DNA of 64,000 bases, taken from Streptomyces sp. Z26 (GTDB lineage: Bacteria; Actinomycetota; Actinomycetes; Streptomycetales; Streptomycetaceae). Positions 23,801-31,962 of the stretch are shown here, in pieces; the first letter of the stretch is position 1, and the number at the start of each line of letters is the position of its first letter. The stretch spans positions 5,212,501 to 5,276,500 of the forward strand of contig NZ_RCHV01000002.1 in the NCBI RefSeq assembly GCF_003665095.1. The letters are read 5' to 3'. The notes under the pieces were generated by a model. It worked only from the letters and a program-made list of their open reading frames with translations, ran no database searches and was not told the origin of the DNA. Made by a program: the position numbers and the translations under genes.

Positions 23801-25613
23801 GGACCCGGTCGCGGGTGATGTCCTCGATCCGCCACGACGTGGTGCCGAGGGTGAAGACGTCGCCGACGCGCGACTCGTACACCATCTCCTCGTCCAGCTC
23901 ACCGACCCGGCCGCCGCCCTTCTTCGGGTCGGCGCCCGCGAGGAAGACGCCGAACAGCCCCCTGTCCGGGATCGTGCCGCCGGACGTCACCGCCAGCCGC
24001 TGGGCACCGGGCCGCGCGCTCACCGTGTGCCCGACGCGGTCCCAGACGACGCGGGGGCGCAGCTCCGCGAAGGCGTCCGACGGGTACCGCCCGGCGAGCA
24101 TGTCGAGCACCGAGGTGTACGCCGACTCCGGGAGCGCGGCGAACGGCGCGGCACGGCGTACGAGAGCCAGCAGCTCGTCGACGTCCCAGGTGTCCACGGC
24201 CGTCATGGCGACGAGCTGCTGCGCGAGCACGTCCAGCGGGTTCGCCGGGACGCGAAGGGACTCGATCGCGCCCTCCCGCATCCGCTCGGTGACGACGGCG
24301 GCCTGCACCAGGTCGCCCCGGTACTTGGGGAAGACCACCCCGGCTGAGACGGCGCCCACCTGGTGTCCGGCCCGGCCCACCCGTTGCAGCCCGGACGCGA
24401 CGGAGGGCGGCGACTCGACCTGGATCACCAGGTCGACGGCGCCCATGTCGATGCCCAGCTCCAGGCTGGAGGTCGCGACCACGGCGGGCAGCCGCCCCGC
24501 CTTCAGGTCCTCCTCGACCTGCGCGCGCTGCTCCTTGGAGACGGAGCCGTGGTGCGCGCGGGCCAGCAGGGGAGGCGCGCCCCGGGCGGCGCCCGCCTCG
24601 GCCATCAGCTCGGCGGGGGAGTGGTGCTCGGGGAGGGGCTCGCCGGTGGCGCGTTCGTACGCGATCTCGTTCAGCCTGTTGCACAGGCGCTCCGCGAGCC
24701 GCCGGGAGTTGGCGAAGACGATCGTGGAACGGTGCGCCTGCACGAGGTCAGCGATGCGCTCCTCGACCGACGGCCAGATGGAGGGCCGGTCGGCGCCGCC
24801 GCCCGGGGCGCCGGTCTCCCGTGGGGCAGCGGCGGCGGAGGTGCCGCCACCTCCGTCCGGGTTGGCCATGTCGTCCACCGGCACGACCACCGACAGGTCG
24901 AACTCCTTGCCCGACGGCGGCTGTACGACCGTCGCGCGCCGCCGGGGCGAGAGGAAGCGGGCGACCTCGTCCACCGGGCGTACGGTCGCGGACAGGCCGA
25001 TCCGGCGGGCGGGGCGGTCCAGCAGCTCGTCCAGCCGCTCCAGGGACAGCGCCAGGTGCGCGCCGCGCTTGGTCCCGGCGACGGCGTGCACCTCGTCGAG
25101 GATGAGCGTCTCCACGCCGGTCAGCGCCTCCCGGGCCGAGGAGGTCAGCATCAGGAACAGCGACTCGGGTGTGGTGATCAGGATGTCCGGCGGGCGGCGC
25201 GCGATCGACCGGCGCTCGGCGGCCGGGGTGTCCCCGGAGCGGATCGCGACCTGGATGTCGGGCTCCGGCAGGCCCAGCCGCACGGACTCCTGCCGGATGC
25301 CGGTCAGCGGGCTGCGCAGATTCCGTTCGACGTCGACGGCGAGCGCCTTCAGGGGCGACACGTACAGCACGCGGCAGCGCTTGAGCCGGTCGGCGGGCGG
25401 CGGCACCGAGGCCAACCGGTCCAGCGCGGCGAGGAACGCGGCGAGCGTCTTGCCGGAGCCGGTCGGCGCGACCACCAGCGCGTCGGACTCCTCGGCCAGC
25501 GCCCACCACGCGCCCTCCTGCGCGGCCGTGGGCGCGCGGAACGCCCCCGTGAACCACGCGCGGGTGGCGGGGGAGAACACGTCGAGCACCGGAGCCGACT
25601 TCCGCTGAGCCAT
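20889..25613 (-). CDS. lhr: Lhr-type large ATP-dependent DNA helicase
   Basis: A 1574-residue superfamily-2 helicase involved in DNA repair. Motif I APTGSGKT is at residues 49-56, followed by a DEVH box (TLILDEVHAVAGTKRGAHLA), the SAT motif LSATVRP, the TSSLELGIDMG motif and QRVGRAGH motif VI. The conserved Lhr core winged-helix and the large C-terminal domain follow, giving the full family length of about 1500. In mycobacteria Lhr-core is a 3'-5' translocase; the C-terminal domain forms a tetrameric glycosylase-linked module in E. coli Lhr. The adjacent nei glycosylase fits a joint repair role. ATG 25613 was chosen over an upstream GTG because it gives the usual N terminus; no ribosome site is clear and a -10-like CACGAT lies 6 nt away. 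Confidence 0.95.
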   Translation of the reverse strand: MAQRKSAPVLDVFSPATRAWFTGAFRAPTAAQEGAWWALAEESDALVVAPTGSGKTLAAFLAALDRLASVPPPADRLKRCRVLYVSPLKALAVDVERNLRSPLTGIRQESVRLGLPEPDIQVAIRSGDTPAAERRSIARRPPDILITTPESLFLMLTSSAREALTGVETLILDEVHAVAGTKRGAHLALSLERLDELLDRPARRIGLSATVRPVDEVARFLSPRRRATVVQPPSGKEFDLSVVVPVDDMANPDGGGGTSAAAAPRETGAPGGGADRPSIWPSVEERIADLVQAHRSTIVFANSRRLAERLCNRLNEIAYERATGEPLPEHHSPAELMAEAGAARGAPPLLARAHHGSVSKEQRAQVEEDLKAGRLPAVVATSSLELGIDMGAVDLVIQVESPPSVASGLQRVGRAGHQVGAVSAGVVFPKYRGDLVQAAVVTERMREGAIESLRVPANPLDVLAQQLVAMTAVDTWDVDELLALVRRAAPFAALPESAYTSVLDMLAGRYPSDAFAELRPRVVWDRVGHTVSARPGAQRLAVTSGGTIPDRGLFGVFLAGADPKKGGGRVGELDEEMVYESRVGDVFTLGTTSWRIEDITRDRVLVTPAPGVPGRLPFWKGDQLGRPLELGRALGAFLREVGGLPAEAARDRLAAAGLDERAVRNTLAYLDEQRAACGHVPDDRTIVVERFRDELGDWRVVVHSPFGAQVHAPWALALGARLTERHGLDAQVMHADDGIVLRLPDADVLGLDLLDADLPDGKVGGTGGDGAYDAERAPVGAADVVLDKGEVDQVVTDQVGGSALFAARFRECAARALLLPRRDPGKRTPLWQQRQRAAHLLEVTSGFGSFPIVLEAVRECLQDVFDVPGLTELMGDIESRRVRLVEVTTPEPSPFARSLLFGYVAQYLYEGDSPLAERRAAALSLDSRLLAELLGRAELRELLDADALARLADELQWRTEERRVKDVEGVADLLRVLGPLTDEELAARGAEPGWADELRGARRAIRVRIASRDHWAAIEDAGRLRDALGVALPVGVPEAFTEPVADPLGDLLARYARTHGPFASAAVAERFGLGPAVADGALHRLAAAGRLVQGEFDPSGTAQEWCDTAVLRRLRRRSLAVLREELEPVPPAALAAFLPRWQQVDTGGLHGVDGLVRAVEQLQGAPVPASALERLVLPGRVRHYTPELLDQLTVSGEVLWAGAGALPGKDGWLSLYLADTAPLLLSPPLPLELSPLHTAVLDALHGGYGLFFRQIADQVRATHPEATDPGLAEAVWDLAWSGRLTNDTVAPLRSLLGSGRTAGSTAHRARRTVPRGRYGSLTGAVRPAAASRNGPPTVAGRWSLLPAPEGEPTHRAHALARTLLDRHGVVTRGAVQAEGVEGGFAAAYRVLSAFEENGQARRGYVVEGLGAAQFAMDGAVDRLRAVSQARESGAPARGADGPAGRPVVLAAADPANAYGAALPWPDPPQGAAHKPGRKAGALVVLVDGELVLYVERGGKTLLAWHGGPGEESGTQGGDRVDAAAEALARAARDGALGSVTVERVNGVPALTSPCAAALEAAGFHATPRGLRIRA

Positions 25614-25704
25614 GTCCCCATCGTGCACCCCGCCACTGACAGCGCCCGGACGGAGCGGCGGGCGCGGTGGTCTCCGCGCGGTACTGGCGCGGGATACTGG
25701 CGGC

Positions 25705-25899
25705 ATGCGGTTGACGGTTTTCTGGCAGCGGATGGCGGACCACTTCGGCGAGGCGTACGCGGACTCGTTCGCCCGTGACCACGTGATGTCCGGGCTGGGG
25801 GGCCGTACGGTGCGCGAGGCGCTCGACGCGGGGTGGGCGGCGAAGGACGTGTGGCGTGTGGTGTGCGACGTGATGGACGTACCCGCGCACAAGAGGTGA
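25705..25899 (+). CDS. DUF3046 family protein
   Basis: A 64-residue acidic protein (MRLTVFWQRMADHFGEAYAD, then DHVMSGLGGRTVREALDAG, KDVWRVVCDVMDVP) of the actinobacterial DUF3046 family, commonly found just upstream of recA and with no assigned function. It is all helical by eye, with no signal or membrane segment. GATACT lies 6 nt before the ATG and there is no ribosome site, so it is probably translated from a leaderless message. It is divergent from lhr. Confidence 0.88.
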   Translation: MRLTVFWQRMADHFGEAYADSFARDHVMSGLGGRTVREALDAGWAAKDVWRVVCDVMDVPAHKR

Positions 25900-25942
25900 G
25901 CCGTTCACCGTAACTTTTACGGACATACGGGACAATCCCCGG

Positions 25943-27163
25943 ATGTCAGCAACAGTGGAACGGGCGACCGCGGACGGCGTCGACCTCCCCGCACCCCCGC
26001 CGGAACGGCCTGCCACTCACGGTGAACCGCCCGCCATCCGTGCCGGGATGCCGGAGTGGCTGCCCCGCGCTATGGTCCTCGGGCTCGCGCTGCTGGGCTG
26101 CTTCCAGCTGGTGGGCTGGGCGTTCGACCGGCTGGTGGGATTGCTGCTCAACGTGCTGATCGCGTTCTTCCTCGCCCTCGCCATGGAGCCCGCCGTCGAC
26201 TGGCTGGCCGCGCGGGGGGTGCGCCGGGGAGCCGGTACGGGGCTGGTCTTCCTGGGGGTGGCGACGGCGGTGGCCGGGTTCCTCGCGGCGCTCGGCTCCG
26301 TACTGGCCGACCAGGTCACGCTCATCGCCGACAACCTCCCGGCGTACGTGGACCACCTGGTGCGCCAGGTCAACGCCACCTTCCACACCCGCCTGGACGC
26401 AGAGCGGGTACGCGCCGGAGTGCTGCACTCCGACTGGCTGCGCGAGTACGTGCAGCGGAACGCGGACAGCGTCTGGGGGCTCTCGGCCACCGTCCTGGGC
26501 GGCGTCTTCCAACTGCTGACCGTCGCGCTGTTCGCCTTCTACCTCACCGCCGACGGGCCGCGCCTGCGGCGCGCGCTCTGCTCGGTGCTGCCGCCCGCGC
26601 GGCAGGCCGAGGTGCTGCGGGCGTGGGAGATCGCCGTCGCGAAGACGGGCGGCTACCTGTACTCGCGCGGACTGATGGCCCTCGTCTCCGCGCTGGCGCA
26701 CTACGTGTTCCTGGAACTGCTCGGGGTGCCGTACGCCCCGGCGCTGGCCGTATGGGTGGGAGTCGTCTCGCAGTTCGTGCCCACCGTCGGCACGTATCTC
26801 GCGGGGGCGCTGCCGGTGCTGCTCGCGTTCACGGTGGACCCCTGGTCGGCGGTGTGGGTGATCTGCTTCGTCGTGCTCTACCAGCAGTTCGAGAACTACG
26901 TGCTCCAGCCCCGGGTCACCGCGATGACCGTGGACATCCATCCCGCGGTCGCCTTCGGTTCGGTGATCGCGGGCACCGCGCTGATGGGGGTGGTGGGGGC
27001 GCTGATCGCGGTGCCGGCGACGGCGACGCTCCAGGGTTTCCTGGGGGCGTACGTGAAGCGGTACGACGTCACGGACCCGCGGGTGCACGGGCGGCCGAGG
27101 CGGTCGGGACGCCCGGAGGGGCGCCGTGCGCGGCGGTGGAATTCGTCCCCGGACTCGCCCTGA
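25943..27163 (+). CDS. AI-2E family (PerM-type) membrane transporter
   Basis: A 406-residue integral membrane protein with about eight hydrophobic helices (LVGLLLNVLIAFFLALAMEP, LLTVALFAFYLTADG, PVLLAFTVDPWSAVWVICFV) and the family pattern around QFENYVLQPRV and HPAVAFGSVIAG. Members have been linked to autoinducer-2 export or ion/peptide transport, but substrate cannot be told from sequence. N-terminal 35 residues are Pro-rich and cytoplasmic; the C terminus is very basic (RPRRSGRPEGRRARR). GACAAT is 6 nt before the ATG. It precedes recA with a 188-base gap that holds the recA promoter, so it is not co-regulated with recA by SOS. Confidence 0.85.
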   Translation: MSATVERATADGVDLPAPPPERPATHGEPPAIRAGMPEWLPRAMVLGLALLGCFQLVGWAFDRLVGLLLNVLIAFFLALAMEPAVDWLAARGVRRGAGTGLVFLGVATAVAGFLAALGSVLADQVTLIADNLPAYVDHLVRQVNATFHTRLDAERVRAGVLHSDWLREYVQRNADSVWGLSATVLGGVFQLLTVALFAFYLTADGPRLRRALCSVLPPARQAEVLRAWEIAVAKTGGYLYSRGLMALVSALAHYVFLELLGVPYAPALAVWVGVVSQFVPTVGTYLAGALPVLLAFTVDPWSAVWVICFVVLYQQFENYVLQPRVTAMTVDIHPAVAFGSVIAGTALMGVVGALIAVPATATLQGFLGAYVKRYDVTDPRVHGRPRRSGRPEGRRARRWNSSPDSP

Positions 27164-27214
27164 ACTCAGCCTGAACTCGGCTTTCTTGACTTATCCACAG
27201 GGTTCGGGAGTCAC

Positions 27215-27244
27215 TTGACACGGAAATCGAACAACCATTCTTAT
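27215..27244 (+). promoter_or_regulatory. recA promoter with overlapping LexA (SOS) operator
   Basis: A consensus -35 TTGACA (27215-27220) is followed at 17-18 bases by a TCTTAT-like -10 (27239-27244). Between and overlapping them is TCGAAC-AACC-ATTC (27227-27240), an imperfect match to the actinobacterial LexA box TCGAAC-N4-GTTCGA and very close to the GAAC-N4-ATTC box known at streptomycete recA. LexA bound here would block RNA polymerase directly. Confidence 0.85.
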
Positions 27245-27351
27245 GGAGGTGCCGGAGCGGTCCGGGGGAAGGCTCGGGCCGATTGTCAGTGGCAGGCGCT
27301 AGCGTCTTGGACGTGAAGCGATCGAATCAAGCAAGCAACCGGGTGGCACCC

Positions 27352-28509
27352 ATGGCAGGAACCGACCGCGAGAAGGCGCTCGACGCCGCGCTCGCACAGA
27401 TTGAGCGGCAGTTCGGCAAGGGCGCCGTGATGCGCCTGGGCGAGCGGCCGAACGAACCCATCGAGGTGATCCCCACCGGCTCGACCGCGCTGGACGTGGC
27501 GCTCGGCGTCGGCGGTCTCCCGCGCGGGCGGGTGGTGGAGGTGTACGGGCCGGAGTCGTCCGGTAAGACGACCCTCACGCTGCACGCGGTGGCGAACGCC
27601 CAACGGGCGGGAGGCACCGTCGCGTTCGTGGACGCGGAGCACGCGCTCGACCCCGAGTACGCCAGGAACCTCGGCGTGGACGTGGACTCGCTGATCCTGT
27701 CCCAGCCGGACAACGGCGAGCAGGCGCTGGAGATCGTGGACATGCTGATCCGGTCCGGCGCCCTGGATCTGATCATCATCGACTCGGTCGCCGCGCTCGT
27801 GCCGCGGGCGGAGATCGAGGGGGAGATGGGCGACTCCCACGTCGGCCTCCAGGCGCGGCTGATGAGCCAGGCGCTGCGGAAGATCGCCGGAGCGCTCAGC
27901 CACTCCAAGACCACCGCGGTCTTCATCAACCAGCTCCGCGAGAAGGTCGGCGTGATGTTCGGCTCGCCGGAGACCACGACGGGCGGCAAGGCGCTGAAGT
28001 TCTACGCCTCGGTGCGCCTCGACATCCGGCGCATCGAGACCCTGAAGGACGGCACGGACGCGGTCGGCAACCGCACCCGGGTCAAGGTCGTCAAGAACAA
28101 GGTGGCCCCGCCCTTCAAGCAGGCCGAGTTCGACATCCTCTACGGCCAGGGCATCAGCCGTGAGGGCGGCCTGATCGACATGGGCGTCGAGCACGGCTTC
28201 ATCCGCAAGTCCGGCGCCTGGTACACCTACGAGGGCGACCAGCTGGGCCAGGGCAAGGAGAACTCCCGCAACTTCCTCCGGGACAACCCCGACCTGGCCA
28301 ACGAGATCGAGAAGAAGATCAAGGAGAAGCTGGGCATCGGGGCGAAGCCGGAGCAGCCGACGGCGGAGCCGGGCGCGGACGCGGCCGGAGCGGCGGCACC
28401 CGTCGCGGGCGGCGCGGCCGGTGCGGGTGGTCAGGCGACGGCGGACAAGGCCGATCCGGCTCCGGCGGCCAAGGGGAAGGCCACCAAGGCCGCCGCGGCC
28501 AAGAGCTGA
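27352..28509 (+). CDS. recA: Recombinase RecA
   Basis: A 385-residue strand-exchange ATPase and co-protease for LexA self-cleavage. Start ATG 27352 (MAGTDREKALDAALAQIERQ) is the normal RecA N terminus; an in-frame start at 27283 would add an unusual tail. Walker A GPESSGKTT is at 66-74, Walker B LIIIDSVAALVPR, L1/L2 loops and the QLREKVGVMFGSPETTTGG segment are all intact. The C terminus beyond about 330 is an Ala/Gly/Lys-rich tail ending in KATKAAAAKS, as in other Streptomyces RecA. recX starts 3 bases after the stop. Confidence 0.99.
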   Translation: MAGTDREKALDAALAQIERQFGKGAVMRLGERPNEPIEVIPTGSTALDVALGVGGLPRGRVVEVYGPESSGKTTLTLHAVANAQRAGGTVAFVDAEHALDPEYARNLGVDVDSLILSQPDNGEQALEIVDMLIRSGALDLIIIDSVAALVPRAEIEGEMGDSHVGLQARLMSQALRKIAGALSHSKTTAVFINQLREKVGVMFGSPETTTGGKALKFYASVRLDIRRIETLKDGTDAVGNRTRVKVVKNKVAPPFKQAEFDILYGQGISREGGLIDMGVEHGFIRKSGAWYTYEGDQLGQGKENSRNFLRDNPDLANEIEKKIKEKLGIGAKPEQPTAEPGADAAGAAAPVAGGAAGAGGQATADKADPAPAAKGKATKAAAAKS

Positions 28510-28512
28510 CCC

Positions 28513-29169
28513 GTGACACGGCGCAGCGACTGGCCGGACCAGGACTCCGGGACGGGCACCGGCCCGGAGTCGTACGCGGCGTCCGGGAGGACGTCCGGAA
28601 GAAGGAGAGACGGCGGTGGTCCCGCTTCGTCGAGGGCCGAGGCGGGGCCACCGCGCACACCGAAGGACCCGGGGGAGCGGGCACGGGCCATCTGCCTGCG
28701 GCTGCTGACGGGCGCGCCCCGCACCCGCGGCCAGTTGGCGGCGGCGCTCGGGAAGCGGGAGATCCCGCCGGAGGTCGCGGAGGAGGTGCTGGACCGGTTC
28801 GAGGAGGCAGGGCTGATCGACGACGCCGCCTTCGCCGACGCCTGGGTCGAGTCCCGGCACCACAGCCGGGGCCTCGCCCGTCAGGCACTCGCCCGCGAGC
28901 TGCGGACGAAGGGCGTCGACGCCACGGTGATCGACACGGCGATCGGGCAGCTCCAGCCGGAGCAGGAGGCGGAGACGGCGCGTGCCCTGGTCGACCGCAA
29001 GCTCCGTGCCACGCGCGGACTCGACCGGGACAAGCGGGTGCGTCGGCTCGCGTCGATGCTGGCCCGCAAGGGGTACTCGGAGGGTCTGGCGCTCCGTGTG
29101 GTCCGGCAGGCGTTGGAGGAGGAGGGGGAGGACCCGGAGGGGCTGGACCAGCACCTCCCCGACATCTGA
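28513..29169 (+). CDS. recX: RecX, regulator of RecA
   Basis: A 218-residue protein that caps RecA filaments and limits their growth. The RecX three-helix repeats begin at about residue 55 (ARAICLRLLTGAPRTRGQLA, FEEAGLIDDAAFADAWVE, GLARQALARELRTKGV). The first 50 residues are a Ser/Gly/Arg-rich tail, longer than in E. coli RecX but common in streptomycetes. GTG 28513 lies 3 bases after the recA stop, so the two genes are co-transcribed and probably translationally coupled, placing recX under the recA SOS promoter. Confidence 0.95.
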   Translation: MTRRSDWPDQDSGTGTGPESYAASGRTSGRRRDGGGPASSRAEAGPPRTPKDPGERARAICLRLLTGAPRTRGQLAAALGKREIPPEVAEEVLDRFEEAGLIDDAAFADAWVESRHHSRGLARQALARELRTKGVDATVIDTAIGQLQPEQEAETARALVDRKLRATRGLDRDKRVRRLASMLARKGYSEGLALRVVRQALEEEGEDPEGLDQHLPDI

Positions 29170-29265
29170 CGCGCGGACGGCGGACGACCGGACCGGCGGA
29201 GGACGGCCCGCACGGAATCCCGTACGCCTTCCCCCGGGCCCCGGGCCCCGGCTCCCGGCCCCCGG

Positions 29266-30861
29266 TCAGCGGCGCGACCGGCGGACCTCCACCGGGTGCT
29301 CGGCCAACCCCCGTACGGCGTCGGCGCAGGCGCGCAGGTCGGCCGTACGGGCTCCCGGCAGCGTCGCCACCAGGTGGCCGTCCGGACGCACCACCACGAC
29401 CGTGTGGGCGGCCGCGCCGGGGTAGTCCTCGGTGACCAGCAGATCGGTGCGCAGCGGTAACGCCTCGACGGCCGCAGCCAGTTCGGGCATCAGCCCGGCC
29501 GACATCCAGTGCCGGCTGTCCCAGACGCCGGTGCCGGGGGCGACGAGCACGACGACCAGCTCGCCGCCGTGGCCGCCCAGCCGGTCGCGCAGCCGTCCGG
29601 CTGTCCCGTCCAGCGCGGTGACCGGTACGTCGTGGACGGCGGCGCCCGGCGGCGTGCCCGTCGGCGGCACGGCCGCGGTCGGGCCCCCGTAGGCGAGCGG
29701 CGAGCGCCCGTACACCGGCGGCGCCCCCAGCGGCCCGCGCCCCAGGTGCCCGTCCGTCAGCAGCGCGAGCGGGCCGCGCGCACCGCCCCCGGGCAGCAGC
29801 GTGCGGACACCGCCCCCGCGCCGTACGACGGGCAGCGCCTGGTCCACGGCCCGCAGCCGCGAGCCGACGGCGCGGCGCCGCTCCGCCTCGTAGCTGTCGA
29901 GCAGCCGCTCGGTGCCGCCCGTGTGTCCGTCGTGCCACGCCAGGGCCAGCTTCCAGGACAGGTTGGCGGCGTCCCGCAGCCCCTCGTCGACGGACTGCGC
30001 CCCCAGCGCGCCGACCAGGTGCGCCGCGTCCCCGGCCAGAAAGGCGCGCCCGGAGCGCCAGCTGCGGGCGAGGCGCTGGTGCGAGGTGTGGACGCCGGTG
30101 TCCAGCAGCTCGTACGACGGGGGCGCCCCGTCGTCCCCCCGTACGCGGTGCCAGTCGGTCAGGGTGTCGTGCACCCACGCCAACAGCTGGTCGGGCGTGA
30201 CGAGTTCACCGCGCGGCGGCAGCAGCCAGTCCAGCCGCCACAGCCCGTCCGCCAGCGGACGCGCCGTCACCTCCGTGCCGTCGGCGCCCGACTCCCGGTG
30301 CAGCAGCGCCTCGTCGTCCCAGGGGAGCCGGGTGCGCAGGGCGGCCACCGCGTGCCGTTCCACCGCCGTACGGCCGGTGAAGCGGATGCCGAGCAGCTTC
30401 CGCACCGTCGAGCGGGCGCCGTCGCAGCCCACCAGGTAACTGCCGCGGCACCAGGCGCCGTTGCCCTCGCGCATGCGGACGCGGACGCCGTCCGCGTCCT
30501 GCTCCAGCTCGTCCACGTGGCTGCCCGGCACGAGGCGTACCAGCCGCTCCCGTGCCAGGGCCGCGCGGAGCGCCCCCGTCAGCCGGTGCTGCTCGACGTG
30601 CAGCGGCGACGTCGTGTCGTCCAGCTCCACACGGTCCACCAGGCGGCGCCGCCGCTCCGCGCGCCAGCCGCGCCAGCGCGTGCCGCCGACCGGCGGCAGC
30701 AGCGCCGCCGTGTCGGGCCGGAGCACGCACGTGCGTGCCGCACGCCGCTCCACCCGCCCGTCTCCGGCGTCCAGCACTATGGAGGGAACGGAATGGCGCG
30801 CGAGCGCCAGCGCCAGCGTGAGCCCCACCGGGCCCGCGCCGACGATGATCACCGGGTCCAC
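29266..30861 (-). CDS. FAD-dependent aromatic monooxygenase (PHBH/UbiH superfamily)
   Basis: A 531-residue flavoprotein hydroxylase. The Rossmann GAGPVGLTLALALAR is at residues 7-21, the DG motif is VGCDGARSTVRKLLG, and the FAD ribityl-binding GD motif is FLAGDAAHLVGALGAQSVDE followed by LRDAANLSWKLA. The C-terminal 150 residues resemble the thioredoxin-like dimerisation domain of polyketide hydroxylases such as RdmE and MhpA-type enzymes. In that family NAD(P)H-reduced flavin hydroxylates phenolic or polyketide substrates; no substrate can be inferred here and there is no biosynthetic cluster beside it. GTG start 30861 follows GAGG at suitable distance. It lies between recX (convergent) and the glu operon terminator. 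Confidence 0.85.
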   Translation of the reverse strand: MDPVIIVGAGPVGLTLALALARHSVPSIVLDAGDGRVERRAARTCVLRPDTAALLPPVGGTRWRGWRAERRRRLVDRVELDDTTSPLHVEQHRLTGALRAALARERLVRLVPGSHVDELEQDADGVRVRMREGNGAWCRGSYLVGCDGARSTVRKLLGIRFTGRTAVERHAVAALRTRLPWDDEALLHRESGADGTEVTARPLADGLWRLDWLLPPRGELVTPDQLLAWVHDTLTDWHRVRGDDGAPPSYELLDTGVHTSHQRLARSWRSGRAFLAGDAAHLVGALGAQSVDEGLRDAANLSWKLALAWHDGHTGGTERLLDSYEAERRRAVGSRLRAVDQALPVVRRGGGVRTLLPGGGARGPLALLTDGHLGRGPLGAPPVYGRSPLAYGGPTAAVPPTGTPPGAAVHDVPVTALDGTAGRLRDRLGGHGGELVVVLVAPGTGVWDSRHWMSAGLMPELAAAVEALPLRTDLLVTEDYPGAAAHTVVVVRPDGHLVATLPGARTADLRACADAVRGLAEHPVEVRRSRR

Positions 30862-30947
30862 GGCAGGGGGACCTCGCAGTTCTCACGATCCGTAGGAGAG
30901 CGGGGAGTTGGGGCGGTGGGAGGCCGGTGCACGATCACAGAACGTAT

Positions 30948-31001
30948 GCAACCCACTGCCCGTTCCCCCGTCAAGCGACGGACGAACGGGCAGCGGGTTG
31001 C
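30948..31001 (-). terminator. Terminator of the gluABCD operon
   Basis: A 17-bp stem (30948-30964 with 30985-31001, one G.T pair) holding an inner CCGTC/GACGG hairpin in the loop. It lies 32 bases past the gluD stop on the minus strand. Confidence 0.85.
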
Positions 31002-31032
31002 GAGGGATTCCGCCAGTGCGGCGGGAGGCGCG

Positions 31033-31962
31033 TCAGCCGGTCTTGCCAGCTCCGCCCGGACCGCCCGCGGCGTCGACCCCGGGCGCGTCCACGCCCGCGG
31101 TGTCGCCCGGCCCGGCGGCCACCACGGCGCCGGTGGACTTCTTGCCCCGCCGTACGCGGCCCTCGACCCAGCTGGCGAGGGTCGTGAGGAGCGCGTTGAG
31201 CAGGATGTAGATCAGCGCGACGACGGTGAAGGCGGCGATGGTGTTCGCGCCGTAGTTCGCGGTGATCTCCCGCACCTGGCCCAGGAGTTCGTCGAAGCCG
31301 AGCAGGGCGCCGCCGAGCGCGGTGTCCTTCACGATGACGACGAGCTGGCTGACGAGCGCGGGCAGCATGGCGGTGACGGCCTGCGGCAGCAGCACGTACA
31401 GCATCAGCTGCCCCTTGCGCATGCCGATGGCCTTCGCCGCGTCGGTCTGCCCGTACGGGAGGGACAGCACGCCCGCCCGTACGATCTCCGCGATGACCGC
31501 CGCGTTGTAGAGCACGAGGCCGGTGATGACCGCGTACAGCGGGCGCATCTCGGACTCGATGGTGCTGTACTCGGCGTACGCCTGGTTCGCGAACACCATC
31601 ATCAGCAGCACCGGGATGGCGCGGAAGAACTCCACGACGGCGCCCGCGGGAATCCGTACCCACTTGTGCTCGGAGAGCCGCCCGATGCCGAACAGCGCGC
31701 CCAGCGGCAGCGCGATGGCGATCGAGAGGAACGCCGCCTTCAGGGTGTTGAGCAGCCCCGGGATGAGGTACGTCGTCCACACCCGGCCGTCCTCGACGAA
31801 CGGCTTCCACTTCTCCCCGGCCAGCTGGTCCTTGTCCGCCATCTCGGACAGGACCCACCACGCGATCAACGCGAAGACGGCGACGAACGCCACGGTGTAG
31901 AGCCAGTTGCGCACCTTGGCGCGCGGCCCGGGGGCGTCGTACAGGACGGACAGGTCACTCAT
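31033..31962 (-). CDS. gluD: Glutamate ABC transporter permease GluD
   Basis: A 309-residue His/Glu/Gln-type amino-acid ABC permease with five or six membrane helices and the EAA loop (DAAKAIGMRKGQLMLYVLLPQA). It pairs with GluC to form the channel for glutamate uptake driven by GluA. The start ATG overlaps the gluC stop (ATGA), so the pair is translationally coupled. The C terminus is a cytosolic Gly/Ala-rich tail of about 45 residues. Confidence 0.93.
   Translation of the reverse strand: MSDLSVLYDAPGPRAKVRNWLYTVAFVAVFALIAWWVLSEMADKDQLAGEKWKPFVEDGRVWTTYLIPGLLNTLKAAFLSIAIALPLGALFGIGRLSEHKWVRIPAGAVVEFFRAIPVLLMMVFANQAYAEYSTIESEMRPLYAVITGLVLYNAAVIAEIVRAGVLSLPYGQTDAAKAIGMRKGQLMLYVLLPQAVTAMLPALVSQLVVIVKDTALGGALLGFDELLGQVREITANYGANTIAAFTVVALIYILLNALLTTLASWVEGRVRRGKKSTGAVVAAGPGDTAGVDAPGVDAAGGPGGAGKTG

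Noticed and set aside
21825..24347. A long plus-strand open frame inside lhr
   Set aside because: Low-complexity Arg/Gln/His-rich composition with no motif, wholly inside the well-supported helicase gene.
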